Origin: Limosilactobacillus balticus
GTDB lineage: Bacteria; Bacillota; Bacilli; Lactobacillales; Lactobacillaceae
Length of the DNA: 64,000 nt
Direction of reading: 5' to 3'
Assembly: GCF_014145615.1 (NCBI RefSeq)
Contig: NZ_JACIVH010000041.1
Span: 29,931 to 93,930, forward strand
Part shown: piece after piece, positions 17,377 through 26,992 of the stretch
Layout: the number at the start of each line of letters is the position of its first letter
How positions within the stretch are numbered: position 1 is the stretch's first letter
The notes under the pieces: generated by a model
What the model was told of the DNA's origin: nothing
Databases searched by the model: none
The model's input: the letters and a program-made list of their open reading frames with translations, nothing else
Program-made: the position numbers and the translations under genes

Positions 17377-19287
17377 ATGCAAACGATGCGTGCAGAGGGT
17401 TTAACCAGTACATACGGGGAAAAGACCTTATTTGATAATATTTCGTTTATTATCAATGAAAATGATAGAATTGGACTGATTGGTGTTAATGGGAGTGGCA
17501 AAACAAGCCTTCTTAACGTAATTAGTGGAGAAGTAAACCCAGAAGGCGGCGGTCAGATTACTAAGCCTAATGATTATACGATTGGTTATCTAAAGCAGCA
17601 GCCTGAACTTGATGAAAATAAGACAATCATGGAAGCTGTTTTTGAAGGTAAACAACCAGTTTTTGAAACAATTCGCCAATATGAGCTGGCTCTTGAACGG
17701 TTTACAAAGCACCCAGAAGATCCACAAGCAATCGACCGCTACACAAAAATGCAGGCACGAATGGACCAAGAAGATGCGTGGGAAGCTGATAGTCGGGTGA
17801 AGACGATTCTAACCCAGTTGAAGATAAAAGATGTAAGTCAAAAGATTGCTCAACTTTCTGGAGGACAAAAGAAACGGGTTGGGTTAGCGCAAGTCTTAAT
17901 TCAACAGCCAGACCTCCTATTACTCGATGAACCAACTAACCACTTAGATCTTGATTCGGTAGTTTGGCTCCAGGATTTTCTTCGCAGTTATAAGGGTGCT
18001 GTGCTTGTTGTTACCCACGATCGGTACTTCTTGGATCAAATTACAAATCATATCTGGGAACTATCTTTTGGAAAACTTTATCACTACGAAGGAAATTATC
18101 AGGACTTTGTAGCGAAAAAGGCGGAACGAGTAGAATTAGCTAAAGATACTGAGAAAAAGAATCAACAGCTATATAAAAAAGAATTAGCCTGGATGCGGAC
18201 AGGTGCAAAAGCCCGGTCCACAAAACAAAAGGGGCGGATTAATCGATTCCACGAATTAGAAGGGAAAATTGGTAATCTTAAAACTGATGAAGATATTGCC
18301 ATTAATCTTGGATCACAACGTCTAGGGAAAGATGTTATTCAATTTAAGGCTGCCAACTTAAAATTTGATCATCATCAAATTCTTCATGACTTCAATTGGC
18401 TTGTTCAGGCCGGTGATCGAATTGGAATTACTGGTGAAAATGGAGCGGGGAAGACAAGTTTATTAAACGTGATTGCCCAACGTGTCCCATTAGATAGTGG
18501 TGTCCTTAAGATTGGAGAAACCGTTAAGTTAGGATATTATACCCAGCAAACAGAAGGAATTGATAATGACAAGCGGATGATTAGTTTCTTATCTGAAATT
18601 GCAGATAATGTTACTGATAAAGATGGTAATAAGCTTAGCGTTACCCAATTATTAGAACGTTTCTTATTCCCTCGTTTTATGCATGGTACTTTGATCCGAA
18701 AGCTTTCTGGGGGTGAAAAGCGACGATTATACCTCTTAAAGATCTTAATGCAGCAGCCTAATGTCTTATTACTAGATGAACCAACTAATGACCTTGATAT
18801 TGGAACACTGACAGTTCTTGAAGATTACCTAGATAATTTTGCGGGAACTGTAATTACGGTTTCTCATGATCGCTATTTCTTAGATAAAGTGGCCGACAAT
18901 TTGCTAGTCTTCAATGGGAATGGTGACATTGAGCGTTATACGGGACGCTTTACTGATTATTTAACTGCTAAAAAAGAAGAAGCAGATAAGGACAAAGAAC
19001 TTAAAAATGATCAAAAAGCCCTTGCTAAAAAGCAGGTAAGTAAGCAAGAACCAGCTAAGAAAGAAAAAACAAAACTTACTTATGCTGAACAACTTGAGTG
19101 GGATCATATTGATGAAGAATTAGATGCCCTTGATCAACAGCATCAGCAATTAGAAAATGAAATGGCCGAAGCAGCAAGTGATTATACGAAACTTGCTAAG
19201 TTACAAAAGCAACTAAATGAAGTCCAAGAAAAAATTGATGAGAAGACAGCTCGTTGGGAGTATTTAAGCACATACGTCGATGAGTAA
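17377..19287 (+). CDS. uup: ABC-F family ATPase, Uup-like
   Basis: A cytoplasmic ABC-F protein without membrane spans; the family binds ribosomes or branched DNA. The 636 residues hold two ABC domains: [22 protein letters not shown] and [12 protein letters not shown] in the first, [22 protein letters not shown] and [12 protein letters not shown] in the second. A linker lies between them. The C-terminal 100 residues are a charged coiled coil (for example [20 protein letters not shown]), which is the mark of Uup, a protein linked to DNA transposon excision and ribosome quality. It follows cca by one base and precedes thyA by 17. Confidence 0.92.
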   Translation: MQTMRAEGLTSTYGEKTLFDNISFIINENDRIGLIGVNGSGKTSLLNVISGEVNPEGGGQITKPNDYTIGYLKQQPELDENKTIMEAVFEGKQPVFETIRQYELALERFTKHPEDPQAIDRYTKMQARMDQEDAWEADSRVKTILTQLKIKDVSQKIAQLSGGQKKRVGLAQVLIQQPDLLLLDEPTNHLDLDSVVWLQDFLRSYKGAVLVVTHDRYFLDQITNHIWELSFGKLYHYEGNYQDFVAKKAERVELAKDTEKKNQQLYKKELAWMRTGAKARSTKQKGRINRFHELEGKIGNLKTDEDIAINLGSQRLGKDVIQFKAANLKFDHHQILHDFNWLVQAGDRIGITGENGAGKTSLLNVIAQRVPLDSGVLKIGETVKLGYYTQQTEGIDNDKRMISFLSEIADNVTDKDGNKLSVTQLLERFLFPRFMHGTLIRKLSGGEKRRLYLLKILMQQPNVLLLDEPTNDLDIGTLTVLEDYLDNFAGTVITVSHDRYFLDKVADNLLVFNGNGDIERYTGRFTDYLTAKKEEADKDKELKNDQKALAKKQVSKQEPAKKEKTKLTYAEQLEWDHIDEELDALDQQHQQLENEMAEAASDYTKLAKLQKQLNEVQEKIDEKTARWEYLSTYVDE

Positions 19288-19304
19288 GGGAGGAAAAAAT
19301 AAGG

Positions 19305-20267
19305 ATGACGACAAATGTAAATGAAGAGCAATATTTAGATTTAATTCGTTATGTATTAGCGAATGGACATCAAAAAAGTGATCGGACAGGGACAGGTACT
19401 AAATCTGTTTTCGGATATCAGATGCGATTTGACCTAAGTAATGGTTTTCCTATTTTAACTACCAAGAAAGTTCCATTTGGCTTGATTAAGAGTGAATTAC
19501 TATGGTTTTTACGAGGTGACACTAATATTCGCTTCTTACTTCAACACAAGAATCATATTTGGGATGAATGGGCATTTAAGAAGTGGGTGGAAAGTGATGA
19601 ATATCAAGGTCCAGATATGACGGACTTTGGTCACCGTTGGCTTAAAGATCCAGAGTTTAAGAAACTCTATCTCCAAGAAAAGAAGGCTTTTTGTCAGCGA
19701 ATTCTTGAAGATGATGATTTTGCTCAAAAGTATGGCGACTTAGGCCTTGTTTATGGAAGTCAGTGGCGAAAATGGAAGACGAGTCAAGGCGACACAATTG
19801 ATCAAATCGCTAACGTTATCCATCAGATTAAAACTACTCCAGATTCACGACGGATGATTGTTTCAGCTTGGAATCCAGAAGATGTTCCTTCAATGGCTCT
19901 TCCTCCATGTCATACAATGTTCCAATTTTATGTTAATGATGGAAAACTTAGCTGTCAGCTCTATCAGCGAAGTGCCGATATCTTTTTAGGTGTGCCATTC
20001 AATATCGCTAGTTATGCCTTATTGACGCATATGATTGCTCATCAATGTGGTCTAGAACCTGGCGAGTTTGTTCATACATTAGGGGATGCTCACATTTATC
20101 TAAACCATCTTGATCAAGTTAAAGAACAACTGACAAGAACGCCTCATGAAGCTCCTAAATTGATTTTACCTGCTGAACCAAAACCAATCGATCAATATGA
20201 AATGACTGAGATTAAGTTAGAAGGTTATACTCATGAGCCTGCAATTAAGGCTCCCGTAGCAGTTTAA
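19305..20267 (+). CDS. thyA: Thymidylate synthase
   Basis: Converts dUMP to dTMP with methylene-tetrahydrofolate, giving dihydrofolate. The 320 residues have the folate/phosphate segment [15 protein letters not shown], the catalytic Cys at about residue 202 in [12 protein letters not shown], and the dUMP-binding segment [20 protein letters not shown]. It is the longer Firmicutes form, with a roughly 50-residue insert before the catalytic region, as in Lactobacillus casei thymidylate synthase. GGGAGGAAAAAATAAGG lies before the ATG. It is followed 15 bases later by dihydrofolate reductase, which recycles its product, so the pair forms a functional operon. Confidence 0.98.
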   Translation: MTTNVNEEQYLDLIRYVLANGHQKSDRTGTGTKSVFGYQMRFDLSNGFPILTTKKVPFGLIKSELLWFLRGDTNIRFLLQHKNHIWDEWAFKKWVESDEYQGPDMTDFGHRWLKDPEFKKLYLQEKKAFCQRILEDDDFAQKYGDLGLVYGSQWRKWKTSQGDTIDQIANVIHQIKTTPDSRRMIVSAWNPEDVPSMALPPCHTMFQFYVNDGKLSCQLYQRSADIFLGVPFNIASYALLTHMIAHQCGLEPGEFVHTLGDAHIYLNHLDQVKEQLTRTPHEAPKLILPAEPKPIDQYEMTEIKLEGYTHEPAIKAPVAV

Positions 20268-20282
20268 AAGGAGTGGTTCAAG

Positions 20283-20771
20283 ATGAGTGAGCTGAATTTA
20301 ATTTGGGCGGAAGATTTGAATGGCTGGATTGGTAAAGATAATACAATCCCGTGGCATGTTTCTGCTGATATGAAGCATTTTAAGACAAAAACTACTGGTC
20401 ACCCGATTATAATGGGACGAAAAACTTTTACTTCTCTTGGCAATAAACCGTTGCCTAAGCGGGAAAATATTGTGCTTACCAATCAGAACATAGATGTTGA
20501 AGGAGTTAAGGTCGTTCATTCTTTAGTTGCCCTTAAAGAATATCTTAAATCAAACCCAGATGAATATTTTGTAATTGGAGGAGCAACCATCTATCAACAA
20601 TTACTCCCAATGGCGACAAAGTTAACACGAACTGTAATAAATAAGCAAATTGTTGGGGATACAAAAATGCCAACGATCGATTATGACCGTTGGCACTTAG
20701 TAAATTTCAATAATTATGAAAAAGATGACCAGCTAATTTGTCGTTTTGAAGAATGGGAACTAAACGTATAA
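20283..20771 (+). CDS. dfrA: Dihydrofolate reductase
   Basis: Reduces dihydrofolate made by thymidylate synthase to tetrahydrofolate with NADPH; target of trimethoprim. The 162 residues show IWAEDLNGWIGKDNTIPWH with the invariant Trp and a downstream Asp, the NADPH stretch HPIIMGRKTFTSLG, and the C-terminal YFVIGGATIYQQLLP. AAAGGAGTGG lies before the ATG. Its last 12 bases overlap the end of the convergent hemolysin III gene on the other strand, and no terminator is visible between them. Confidence 0.97.
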   Translation: MSELNLIWAEDLNGWIGKDNTIPWHVSADMKHFKTKTTGHPIIMGRKTFTSLGNKPLPKRENIVLTNQNIDVEGVKVVHSLVALKEYLKSNPDEYFVIGGATIYQQLLPMATKLTRTVINKQIVGDTKMPTIDYDRWHLVNFNNYEKDDQLICRFEEWELNV

Positions 20772-21404
20772 AAGAATTGAGAAATACATTAATATTGTTC
20801 CAATGAGGACAAAGATATGCCAAATTAAATGGGTATATGCAGTTGGACGGCTATAGAAGAGGGCACCAAGAGTAAAGGAGAGTCCTCCTAGTAATAGTAG
20901 CCCAAAGCCAACTGGACCAAGAGCACGCCAAAGAGGCATGAAAGCGACTAGACATAGCCAGCCCATAAGAATGTAAATAATAGTTGAATATTTACTTTTA
21001 TGTTTTAACCAAATACATTTATACACGATTCCAATAACGGAGAGGCCCCAAATCACGCCGAAAATTGTCCAGCCTAACCAGCCGCGGATACTAACCAAGC
21101 AATAGGGGGTATAAGTGGCTGCAATAAGCACAAAGATCATTGAATGGTCGAGAATTTGAAAGACCCGTTTAGCTCGTGTAAAGATTAAGGCGTGAAATAA
21201 GGTTGACGAAAGGTAAAAAAGAATTAAAGCACTTCCGTAAATAGTAAAGGTAACAATTCGCATGGGACTACCAGTATGAACAGCTCTGATAATTAATAAG
21301 ATCAAGCCGGCAATTGATAATCCTGCTCCGATCCCATGAGTAATGGCATTACCGATTTCTATTAATAAAGTACGCCGATCTCTTGTCCTTTTTTGTGTAT
21401 CCAT
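20760..21404 (-). CDS. Hemolysin III (YqfA/PAQR-like) membrane protein
   Basis: A 214-residue integral membrane protein with about seven spans and the family marks EIGNAITHGIGAGLSIAG near the start, SSTLFHA (a His likely to be a metal ligand) and HLIWHIFVLIGT near the end. It is related to PAQR-type proteins with hydrolase-like metal sites; a true haemolysin role is doubtful. I chose ATG at 21404, seven bases after AAAGGGG; an in-frame TTG directly before it is less likely. It is convergent with dfrA and overlaps it by 12 bases. Confidence 0.85.
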   Translation of the reverse strand: MDTQKRTRDRRTLLIEIGNAITHGIGAGLSIAGLILLIIRAVHTGSPMRIVTFTIYGSALILFYLSSTLFHALIFTRAKRVFQILDHSMIFVLIAATYTPYCLVSIRGWLGWTIFGVIWGLSVIGIVYKCIWLKHKSKYSTIIYILMGWLCLVAFMPLWRALGPVGFGLLLLGGLSFTLGALFYSRPTAYTHLIWHIFVLIGTILMYFSILLYV

Positions 21405-21582
21405 CAAAAAACCCCTTTCTAAAGACCAATGAATTTTTAAAATATTTTTGTTATACTAAATAAATAGTAATTGATCCTACAAAATTAGATAAAATTGAGT
21501 ATAATAGTACTTGAAATTAATTATCTAGTTTTAGATACTAGATAATTATAGCACAAATTGTTCAGGAAGAGTGGTAAGTTTC

Positions 21583-22425
21583 ATGGCAAAGATAAAAATT
21601 GTTTGTGACTCATCGGCAGGATTAACTGATGAAGAAATTAAAAAATATGACATTACAATTATACCATTAAGTGTAATGATTGATGGGACGGTATACGTTG
21701 AGCGTGAAACAATTACAAACGAACAGTTCCCTGAAATGATGAAGAATGCTAAGTCACTGCCAAAGACTTCTCAGCCACCAATTGGGAAGTTTGTGGATGC
21801 CTTTGATAAGCTAGGTGAAGATGGTAGTGAAGTATTATGCGTTACAATGATGGAATCAATTAGTGGGACCGTCCATGCGGCTGAACAAGCGGCTGGAATG
21901 ACAAAGACAAAAGTTACAGTCTACGATTCCCAGTCAACCGACCAAGTAATGGGCTTTGAAATAATTGAAGCAGCTCAAGTAATTGAAGCCGGTGGTAGCG
22001 TTGAAGATGCAATTGCTAAGATGAAAGAAGTACTTAGTAAATCTGAACTTTACTTGGCAATTGATAACCTTGATAATTTAGTTGCTGGTGGACGAATCAG
22101 TAGGTTTGCTGGTGCTATTTCTAATCTATTAAACATTAAGGTCATGCTTCATGTGTACGATGGTCAGATTCATATTGAGTCAAAAGGCCGAGGCATTAAA
22201 TCAATACATAAAGAATGGGATAAGATTTTAGATGAAATGGCACGGGGACCAAAAGTTAAGCGCATTGGGATTTCTCATGTCGATGCTGGCAAAGAAGTAG
22301 AACGCTTATTAGCAAAACTAAAAGAACTTTATCCAGAAATTGATGTTACTGTTCGGGAGACAGTGCCAATTATTGCGACTCATACTGGAATGGGTGCTTG
22401 TTGTTTGCTATACTACACAGAATAA
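21583..22425 (+). CDS. DegV family fatty-acid-binding protein
   Basis: A 280-residue cytosolic lipid-binding protein. The opening KIKIVCDSSAGLTDEEIKKY, the segment LPKTSQPPIGKF and the later FAGAISNLLNIKVMLH are typical for DegV; the family binds a single fatty acid and feeds it to the fatty-acid kinase system (FakB-type). Fatty-acid-kinase partners are not in this window. I chose ATG 21583, with AGGAAGAG about eleven bases upstream, over GTG 21571, which is too close to that site. It is monocistronic with a strong terminator. Confidence 0.9.
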   Translation: MAKIKIVCDSSAGLTDEEIKKYDITIIPLSVMIDGTVYVERETITNEQFPEMMKNAKSLPKTSQPPIGKFVDAFDKLGEDGSEVLCVTMMESISGTVHAAEQAAGMTKTKVTVYDSQSTDQVMGFEIIEAAQVIEAGGSVEDAIAKMKEVLSKSELYLAIDNLDNLVAGGRISRFAGAISNLLNIKVMLHVYDGQIHIESKGRGIKSIHKEWDKILDEMARGPKVKRIGISHVDAGKEVERLLAKLKELYPEIDVTVRETVPIIATHTGMGACCLLYYTE

Positions 22426-22443
22426 TCTTTGATAAAAATAGGT

Positions 22444-22488
22444 GGAGGCTGAGAAAAATGAAAATTTTTCCCAGCCTCTATCTTCTTA
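22444..22488 (+). terminator. Terminator of the degV gene
   Basis: The stem GAGGCTGAGAAAAAT / ATTTTTCCCAGCCTC with a 4-base loop and a weak downstream T stretch. It belongs to the repeated GAGGCTGAGA hairpin family. Confidence 0.85.
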
Positions 22489-22516
22489 AAATTTTAAAAT
22501 AAAGGAATATAAATAG

Positions 22517-23443
22517 ATGAAAAAGTGGACTAAATGGCTATTATTATCGCTTTTGGCTATTCTGATTATTGGTGGAGGATGGTATACTGTTAACCACTTT
22601 ACAAATTTAACTAGTAATAGTTCAAAAGTTGTTACACCAAAGTACGTTGAAAAGAAAAATGTAAAGCTAGTTGCACTAGGTGATTCCCTTACTCATGGCC
22701 AAGGGGATGAAGCTAATAATGGTGGGTATGTTGGAGTAATTAAAGAAAAAATCGAACATCGTTATCACCAAACCAAGGTTACAACAGTCAATTACGGGGT
22801 AACTGGAGACCGGTCCGACCAGATTCTTGATCGATTAAATCAGCAATCTCAATTACGCAGTGACTTACAGAGCGCGGATGTAATTACGATGACTGTTGGT
22901 GGGAACGACTTGATGCAGATCCTTGAAAAAAACGTAATGGGCTCTGAACGGCAAGTCACCAGTAGTGTTGAAAGCGGCGAAAAAACTTATCAACAAAAAT
23001 TGATTAAGCTATTTAATGCAGTTCGAAAGGAAAATCCTAGGGCTCCTATTTTTGTGATGAGTATTTACAATCCCTTCTATACCTATTTTCCAGATGTAAC
23101 AATTATTAACCAGTCAATTAATCAATGGAACCGAACTACACAGGATGCAATGGATAATTATAAGTCAATGTATTTTGTGAACATTAATAAGCTGATGTCA
23201 TATGGCCAATACCAGACTAAGAGTCAGCAACAACAGCTGGTCAAGGAAGAAGAAAAGGCTAACCAAGGGCAAGTCAGTCAAAAGCGAGTCATTGAAATTA
23301 TGAATCATAAGGATAAGAACCTTAATAAGTATATTTCAACAGAAGACAATTTCCATCCTAATCATACAGGATACGTCAAAATTGCTGATCAATTATTTAA
23401 GGTAATGCAAAAACATGATAGCTGGGAATTCACACGGAGGTAA
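22517..23443 (+). CDS. GDSL-family lipase/esterase, YpmR-like
   Basis: A 308-residue SGNH hydrolase with an N-terminal signal anchor (KWTKWLLLSLLAILIIGGGW), so it is probably membrane-tethered on the outside. Catalytic blocks are visible: block I LVALGDSLTHG with the nucleophilic Ser, block III VGGNDL with the oxyanion Asn, and block V NFHPNHTGY with the catalytic His and a preceding Asp. The natural ester is unknown. It is followed two bases later by a YpmS-like gene, as in Bacillus ypmR-ypmS, so the two are likely one operon with yozE and rbgA downstream. Confidence 0.9.
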   Translation: MKKWTKWLLLSLLAILIIGGGWYTVNHFTNLTSNSSKVVTPKYVEKKNVKLVALGDSLTHGQGDEANNGGYVGVIKEKIEHRYHQTKVTTVNYGVTGDRSDQILDRLNQQSQLRSDLQSADVITMTVGGNDLMQILEKNVMGSERQVTSSVESGEKTYQQKLIKLFNAVRKENPRAPIFVMSIYNPFYTYFPDVTIINQSINQWNRTTQDAMDNYKSMYFVNINKLMSYGQYQTKSQQQQLVKEEEKANQGQVSQKRVIEIMNHKDKNLNKYISTEDNFHPNHTGYVKIADQLFKVMQKHDSWEFTRR

Positions 23444-23445
23444 AA

Positions 23446-24048
23446 ATGAAAAATTCTGCAGAAAAAAAGATTAATTGGTGGAAGTGGGCCTTTTTTTGCT
23501 TAGTAGCTCTGATTGTAATTAGTTGCGGAGTTGTATTGAATAAAGCGACTGCGCCTACGCCGGCTGCAACGACAAGCAAAGCTGTAAAACCAAGTGATTC
23601 ATCGGTGACAGTTGAATTAAATAAAAAACAAGTGAACGCTTTAGCTGCTAACTATCTGAATCAGTTTCTAAAAGGGCAAAAGATTCGTTATGATTTTATT
23701 GTTGGGGATCAGTATGCTACCCTGACAGGGAATACTAAGTTTTTAGGGGCTAAGGTGCGATTTGCTATTAATTTTATTCCTGAACGATTAAATAACGGAA
23801 ATGTCTTGTTACGTGCTAAGGGGCTTTCAGTTGGAAGGCTAAATATTCCGATCAAATTTGTGATGGGGTACATTGCAAAGAATTATAATATTCCTAAATG
23901 GGTCACAATTAATCCACAAAAGAAGACGGTTTTATTAGACCTTAACCGTTATAGTAAGCACCGTTCTCTCAAGTACTCAGCTCAAGAAATTAATATGCAA
24001 GAAGGGCGGTTTAAATTTTTAATTACAGTCCCAACAAATAATGAATAA
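23446..24048 (+). CDS. YpmS-family (DUF2140) membrane-anchored protein
   Basis: A 200-residue protein with a single N-terminal membrane anchor (WKWAFFCLVALIVISCGVVL) and an external domain. The stretch FINFIPERLNNGNVLLRAKG leads to GLSVGRLNIPIKFVMGYIAK and WVTINPQKKTVLLDL, typical of the YpmS family. Function is unknown. It is coupled to the esterase gene before it (2-base gap, ribosome binding site CGGAGG inside the upstream gene) and precedes the YozE gene by 18 bases. The pairing suggests a shared envelope task. Confidence 0.85.
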   Translation: MKNSAEKKINWWKWAFFCLVALIVISCGVVLNKATAPTPAATTSKAVKPSDSSVTVELNKKQVNALAANYLNQFLKGQKIRYDFIVGDQYATLTGNTKFLGAKVRFAINFIPERLNNGNVLLRAKGLSVGRLNIPIKFVMGYIAKNYNIPKWVTINPQKKTVLLDLNRYSKHRSLKYSAQEINMQEGRFKFLITVPTNNE

Positions 24049-24066
24049 ACATTGGAGGAAATTAAG

Positions 24067-24288
24067 ATGAGAATGAGCTTTTATCAGTTTTTAATGACTC
24101 AACGAAACCCGAATAGTGCAGATGAAGTTCAACAGTTTGCAAACAATGCTTTTTTAGATACTGCTTTTCCTAAACATTCAGAGAATTTTGATGAAATTTC
24201 ACATTATTTAGAAGAAAATGCCGACTATTTGCCATCAATGACAATTTTTGATGAAGCATGGCAACGGTATATTGATGCAATGAATTAA
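24067..24288 (+). CDS. YozE family small protein (DUF1250)
   Basis: A 73-residue helical cytosolic protein closely resembling Bacillus YozE across its whole length: MSFYQFLMTQRNPNSADEVQ, FANNAFLDTAFPKHSENF, DEISHYLEENADYLPSM and FDEAWQRY. Its fold is related to sterile-alpha-motif-like helical bundles; its role is unknown. ATG 24067 lies six bases after GGAGGAA; an in-frame TTG at 24052 precedes that site and was rejected. It sits in the esterase-YpmS-YozE-rbgA run. Confidence 0.9.
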   Translation: MRMSFYQFLMTQRNPNSADEVQQFANNAFLDTAFPKHSENFDEISHYLEENADYLPSMTIFDEAWQRYIDAMN

Positions 24289-24309
24289 AAGAGAAGGGGA
24301 GAAAGTCAA

Positions 24310-25182
24310 ATGGCAACAATTCAATGGTTTCCGGGACACATGGCAAAAGCATTACGACAAATTCGTGAGCAAATGCCACTAGTAGATATTTTATTTGAGC
24401 TAGTTGATGCGCGGGTCCCTTATTCGTCGCAAAATCCAGAAGTGGCACTAGCGGCAGGAGAAAAGCCAAAACTTTTAATTATGACAAAGACGGATTTGGC
24501 AGACCAGAAACGATTAAATGAATGGATTAAATACTTTGAGCAACATAATCAACCAGTTCTTGCCCTTGATTCACGACAAAATAACGTGGCAAAAGTTGTA
24601 ACGGCTAAAAGTAAAGAAATATTAAAAGATAAATTGGCAGAAGAAAAAGCCAAGGGAATGAAAAAGAGGCCAATTCGGGCAATGTGTGTTGGAGTTCCCA
24701 ATGTAGGGAAATCAACCCTTTTAAATCATCTGGTAAAAAAGAACGTCGCAGCAACTGGAAACCGTCCAGGTGTTACTACTGGACAACAATGGTTACGGTC
24801 ATCGGCAGAATTGGAATTACTTGATACTCCTGGTGTCCTTTGGCATAAATTTGCTACTCCTAAGCAAGGAATAATGCTGGCTTTAACAGGAGCAATTAAA
24901 GATAGCTTATACGCAAAGGATGATGTAGCGTTGTTTGCCCTTGATTACTTGCGGCAATATCAGCCAGAAGTGTTAAAGCAACGTTACCACTTAACTGATG
25001 CAGATCTGGATGAATCGGTTGCCAATCCGGATTTACTATTAACGATTACTGCTAAAATGGGCTTTCGTGATGATTATGATCGAGCTAGTGAACGGTTGAT
25101 TTTTGACTTGCGAAAGGGAAAATTAGGACCAATCACTTTGGAAGTACCAGTTGACCTAAATGAGGATGGACTAAATGAATAA
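24310..25182 (+). CDS. rbgA: Ribosome biogenesis GTPase RbgA (YlqF)
   Basis: Circularly permuted GTPase needed for late 50S subunit maturation. The 290 residues begin TIQWFPGHMAKALRQIREQM, a family signature. The G motifs appear in permuted order: G4 (TKTDLAD, about residue 60), G1 (GVPNVGKST, about 134), then G3 (DTPGVLWHKF). The C-terminal part is the RNA-binding helical domain. GAAGGGGAG precedes the ATG. It overlaps rnhB by eight bases; rbgA-rnhB-dprA-topA is the standard order in Firmicutes. Confidence 0.96.
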   Translation: MATIQWFPGHMAKALRQIREQMPLVDILFELVDARVPYSSQNPEVALAAGEKPKLLIMTKTDLADQKRLNEWIKYFEQHNQPVLALDSRQNNVAKVVTAKSKEILKDKLAEEKAKGMKKRPIRAMCVGVPNVGKSTLLNHLVKKNVAATGNRPGVTTGQQWLRSSAELELLDTPGVLWHKFATPKQGIMLALTGAIKDSLYAKDDVALFALDYLRQYQPEVLKQRYHLTDADLDESVANPDLLLTITAKMGFRDDYDRASERLIFDLRKGKLGPITLEVPVDLNEDGLNE

Positions 25183-25945
25183 GGAAACCATTAGTCAAAT
25201 TAAGGCCCGTTTACAAACTATCACAGATGCAACTGATCCTTACTTGCAGACTATTCGTGATGATTCGCGCAAAGGTGTTCAAACGGCAATTCAGCAATTT
25301 GAACACCGGCTTGCACGGCAGAAGGAAGCTGAAGAGGCGTTCAAAAAGCGATTCAAATATGAAAAGTACTACTGGGAAAATGGATGTCAGTATATTGCAG
25401 GAATGGATGAAGTAGGAAGAGGACCATTAGCTGGGCCAGTGGTTACTTGTGCGGTAATCCTAAATGCAGATTTTGATCTGATAGGGGTAACAGATTCTAA
25501 ACAATTAACTAGACATGAACGGGAAAATTTATATTTACGAATTGTTGATGAGGCAGTTGAGGTTAGCATCGCGGTCAATGATGCGCCAGTGATTGATCAA
25601 ATGAATATTTATGCGGCTACCCAAGATGCAATGATCCGAGCAGTTAACTGCCTTCACCATCGGCCAGATCATCTGATTGTTGATGCTGTCCCGTTAACAA
25701 TTGATATTCCTCAGACAACTTTAATCAAGGGAGATCAAAAGAGTATTAGTGTTGCTGCAGCCAGTATTGTCGCAAAAGAATACCGGGATCACTTAATGCG
25801 GGACTATGATTATGTTTATCCAGGGTATGGTTTTGCACAAAATATGGGGTATGGGACCAAAGAACATTTAGCCGGTTTAGAAAAAATGGGGGCCACTCCT
25901 ATTCATCGGCGTTCTTTTAATCCCGTTCCAAAATATTTAAATTAA
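25175..25945 (+). CDS. rnhB: Ribonuclease HII
   Basis: Cuts RNA in RNA-DNA hybrids and at single ribonucleotides in DNA. The 256 residues have about 70 N-terminal residues before the catalytic domain, as in the Bacillus form. They then show AGMDEVGRGPLAGPVVTCAV with the DE of the metal site, VDAVPL with a second Asp, and KSISVAAASIVAKEYRDHLM. The active-site acids are all present. It starts within rbgA and is followed 50 bases later by dprA. Confidence 0.96.
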   Translation: MNKETISQIKARLQTITDATDPYLQTIRDDSRKGVQTAIQQFEHRLARQKEAEEAFKKRFKYEKYYWENGCQYIAGMDEVGRGPLAGPVVTCAVILNADFDLIGVTDSKQLTRHERENLYLRIVDEAVEVSIAVNDAPVIDQMNIYAATQDAMIRAVNCLHHRPDHLIVDAVPLTIDIPQTTLIKGDQKSISVAAASIVAKEYRDHLMRDYDYVYPGYGFAQNMGYGTKEHLAGLEKMGATPIHRRSFNPVPKYLN

Positions 25946-25995
25946 AAAATGCATTTTCAAAAAGCTTTCGTATATAAATATAGGGAGGCTTTTTT

Positions 25996-26871
25996 ATGTT
26001 ACAAGTAAACGATTTTCTATTACGGTTAAGTTTGTGTCGCGGGATTGGCTTAGTTTCAAAGTATCGTCTATGGGAGTGTGCTCTACAAGCACGATGCTTT
26101 AATAATATTGACTATTTGATTGATCATGCAAATGTTAGCTTACGAAGTGCATCGTCATTGAAAAATAATTGGACAAGTCCAGAGCTTGATCAAGCAGTAG
26201 CCTTAAACAGTCAGGAAAAGTTTATTACGATTGCGGATCCGTTATACCCGCTGACCTTGAAAGAAACGTACTGTCCGCCCTTGGTCTTGTTTTATCGTGG
26301 TAATTTGAGTTTGCTCCATCAGCCTTCAATTGGTGTTGTTGGCACTAGGCAGATAACTAATTATGGACAGAGTGCTTTACGAGGATTATTGCCACCAGTA
26401 ATTAAGCGACAGATAGTAGTAATCAGCGGATTAGCTCAAGGGGTAGATGGTTTTAGCCATGAACTTGCGCTCAACTATGGAGGCCTTACTATTGGCGTGA
26501 TTGGGACTGGTTTGGATCAAGTTTACCCACGAAATCACCAAGCCCTTCAAGACGAGGTTGCTAGACAAGGATTAGTAATCTCTGAGTATGGGCGAGGTGA
26601 ACCACCTGTGGCTTTCCACTTTCCGGAGCGTAATCGCATTATTGCAGGATTAAGCGAAGTGATTTTGGTTGTCGAGGCAAAGAAAAGGAGTGGGAGTTTA
26701 ATCACGGCTAACATTGGCTTAGATGAAAATCGGTCTGTATGCGCTATTCCTGGAAGGATTGATGCTCCTTTATCGGTAGGATGTAACAGTTTAATCGCAG
26801 CTGGCGCGAAACCAATTCTCAGCGCGCAAGATCTTTTAGACGAGTTTCGACTGTGTGATTCGAGGGCTTGA
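25996..26871 (+). CDS. dprA: DNA processing protein DprA
   Basis: Loads RecA on incoming single-stranded DNA during natural transformation; also called Smf. The 291 residues contain a short N-terminal region and the Rossmann-like core with SIGVVGTRQITNYGQSALRG, VVISGLAQGVDGFSHELAL, GVIGTGLDQVYPRNHQAL and FPERNRIIAGLSEVILVVEA. There is no clear C-terminal winged helix, so this is a shorter form. The presence of dprA and a ComX/SigH-like sigma gene in the same window suggests retained competence functions. The AGGGAGG site is five to six bases from the ATG. Confidence 0.95.
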   Translation: MLQVNDFLLRLSLCRGIGLVSKYRLWECALQARCFNNIDYLIDHANVSLRSASSLKNNWTSPELDQAVALNSQEKFITIADPLYPLTLKETYCPPLVLFYRGNLSLLHQPSIGVVGTRQITNYGQSALRGLLPPVIKRQIVVISGLAQGVDGFSHELALNYGGLTIGVIGTGLDQVYPRNHQALQDEVARQGLVISEYGRGEPPVAFHFPERNRIIAGLSEVILVVEAKKRSGSLITANIGLDENRSVCAIPGRIDAPLSVGCNSLIAAGAKPILSAQDLLDEFRLCDSRA

Positions 26872-26920
26872 TTTCTGGTGAGAAGTTGATTAAAATATTT
26901 TGTTCAGTTAGAGATTATAT

Positions 26921-26950
26921 TTGACAGATGGTAGTCAAATGGATTAATAA
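26921..26950 (+). promoter_or_regulatory. Likely promoter of topA
   Basis: TTGACA at 26921-26926 matches the -35 consensus; an AT-rich -10 (TAATAA, 26945-26950) lies 18 bases downstream. It is 43 bases before the topA start. Confidence 0.45.
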
Positions 26951-26992
26951 TATTATTGAATGAAATATTAAAAATGTTAGGAGCCTACCAGA

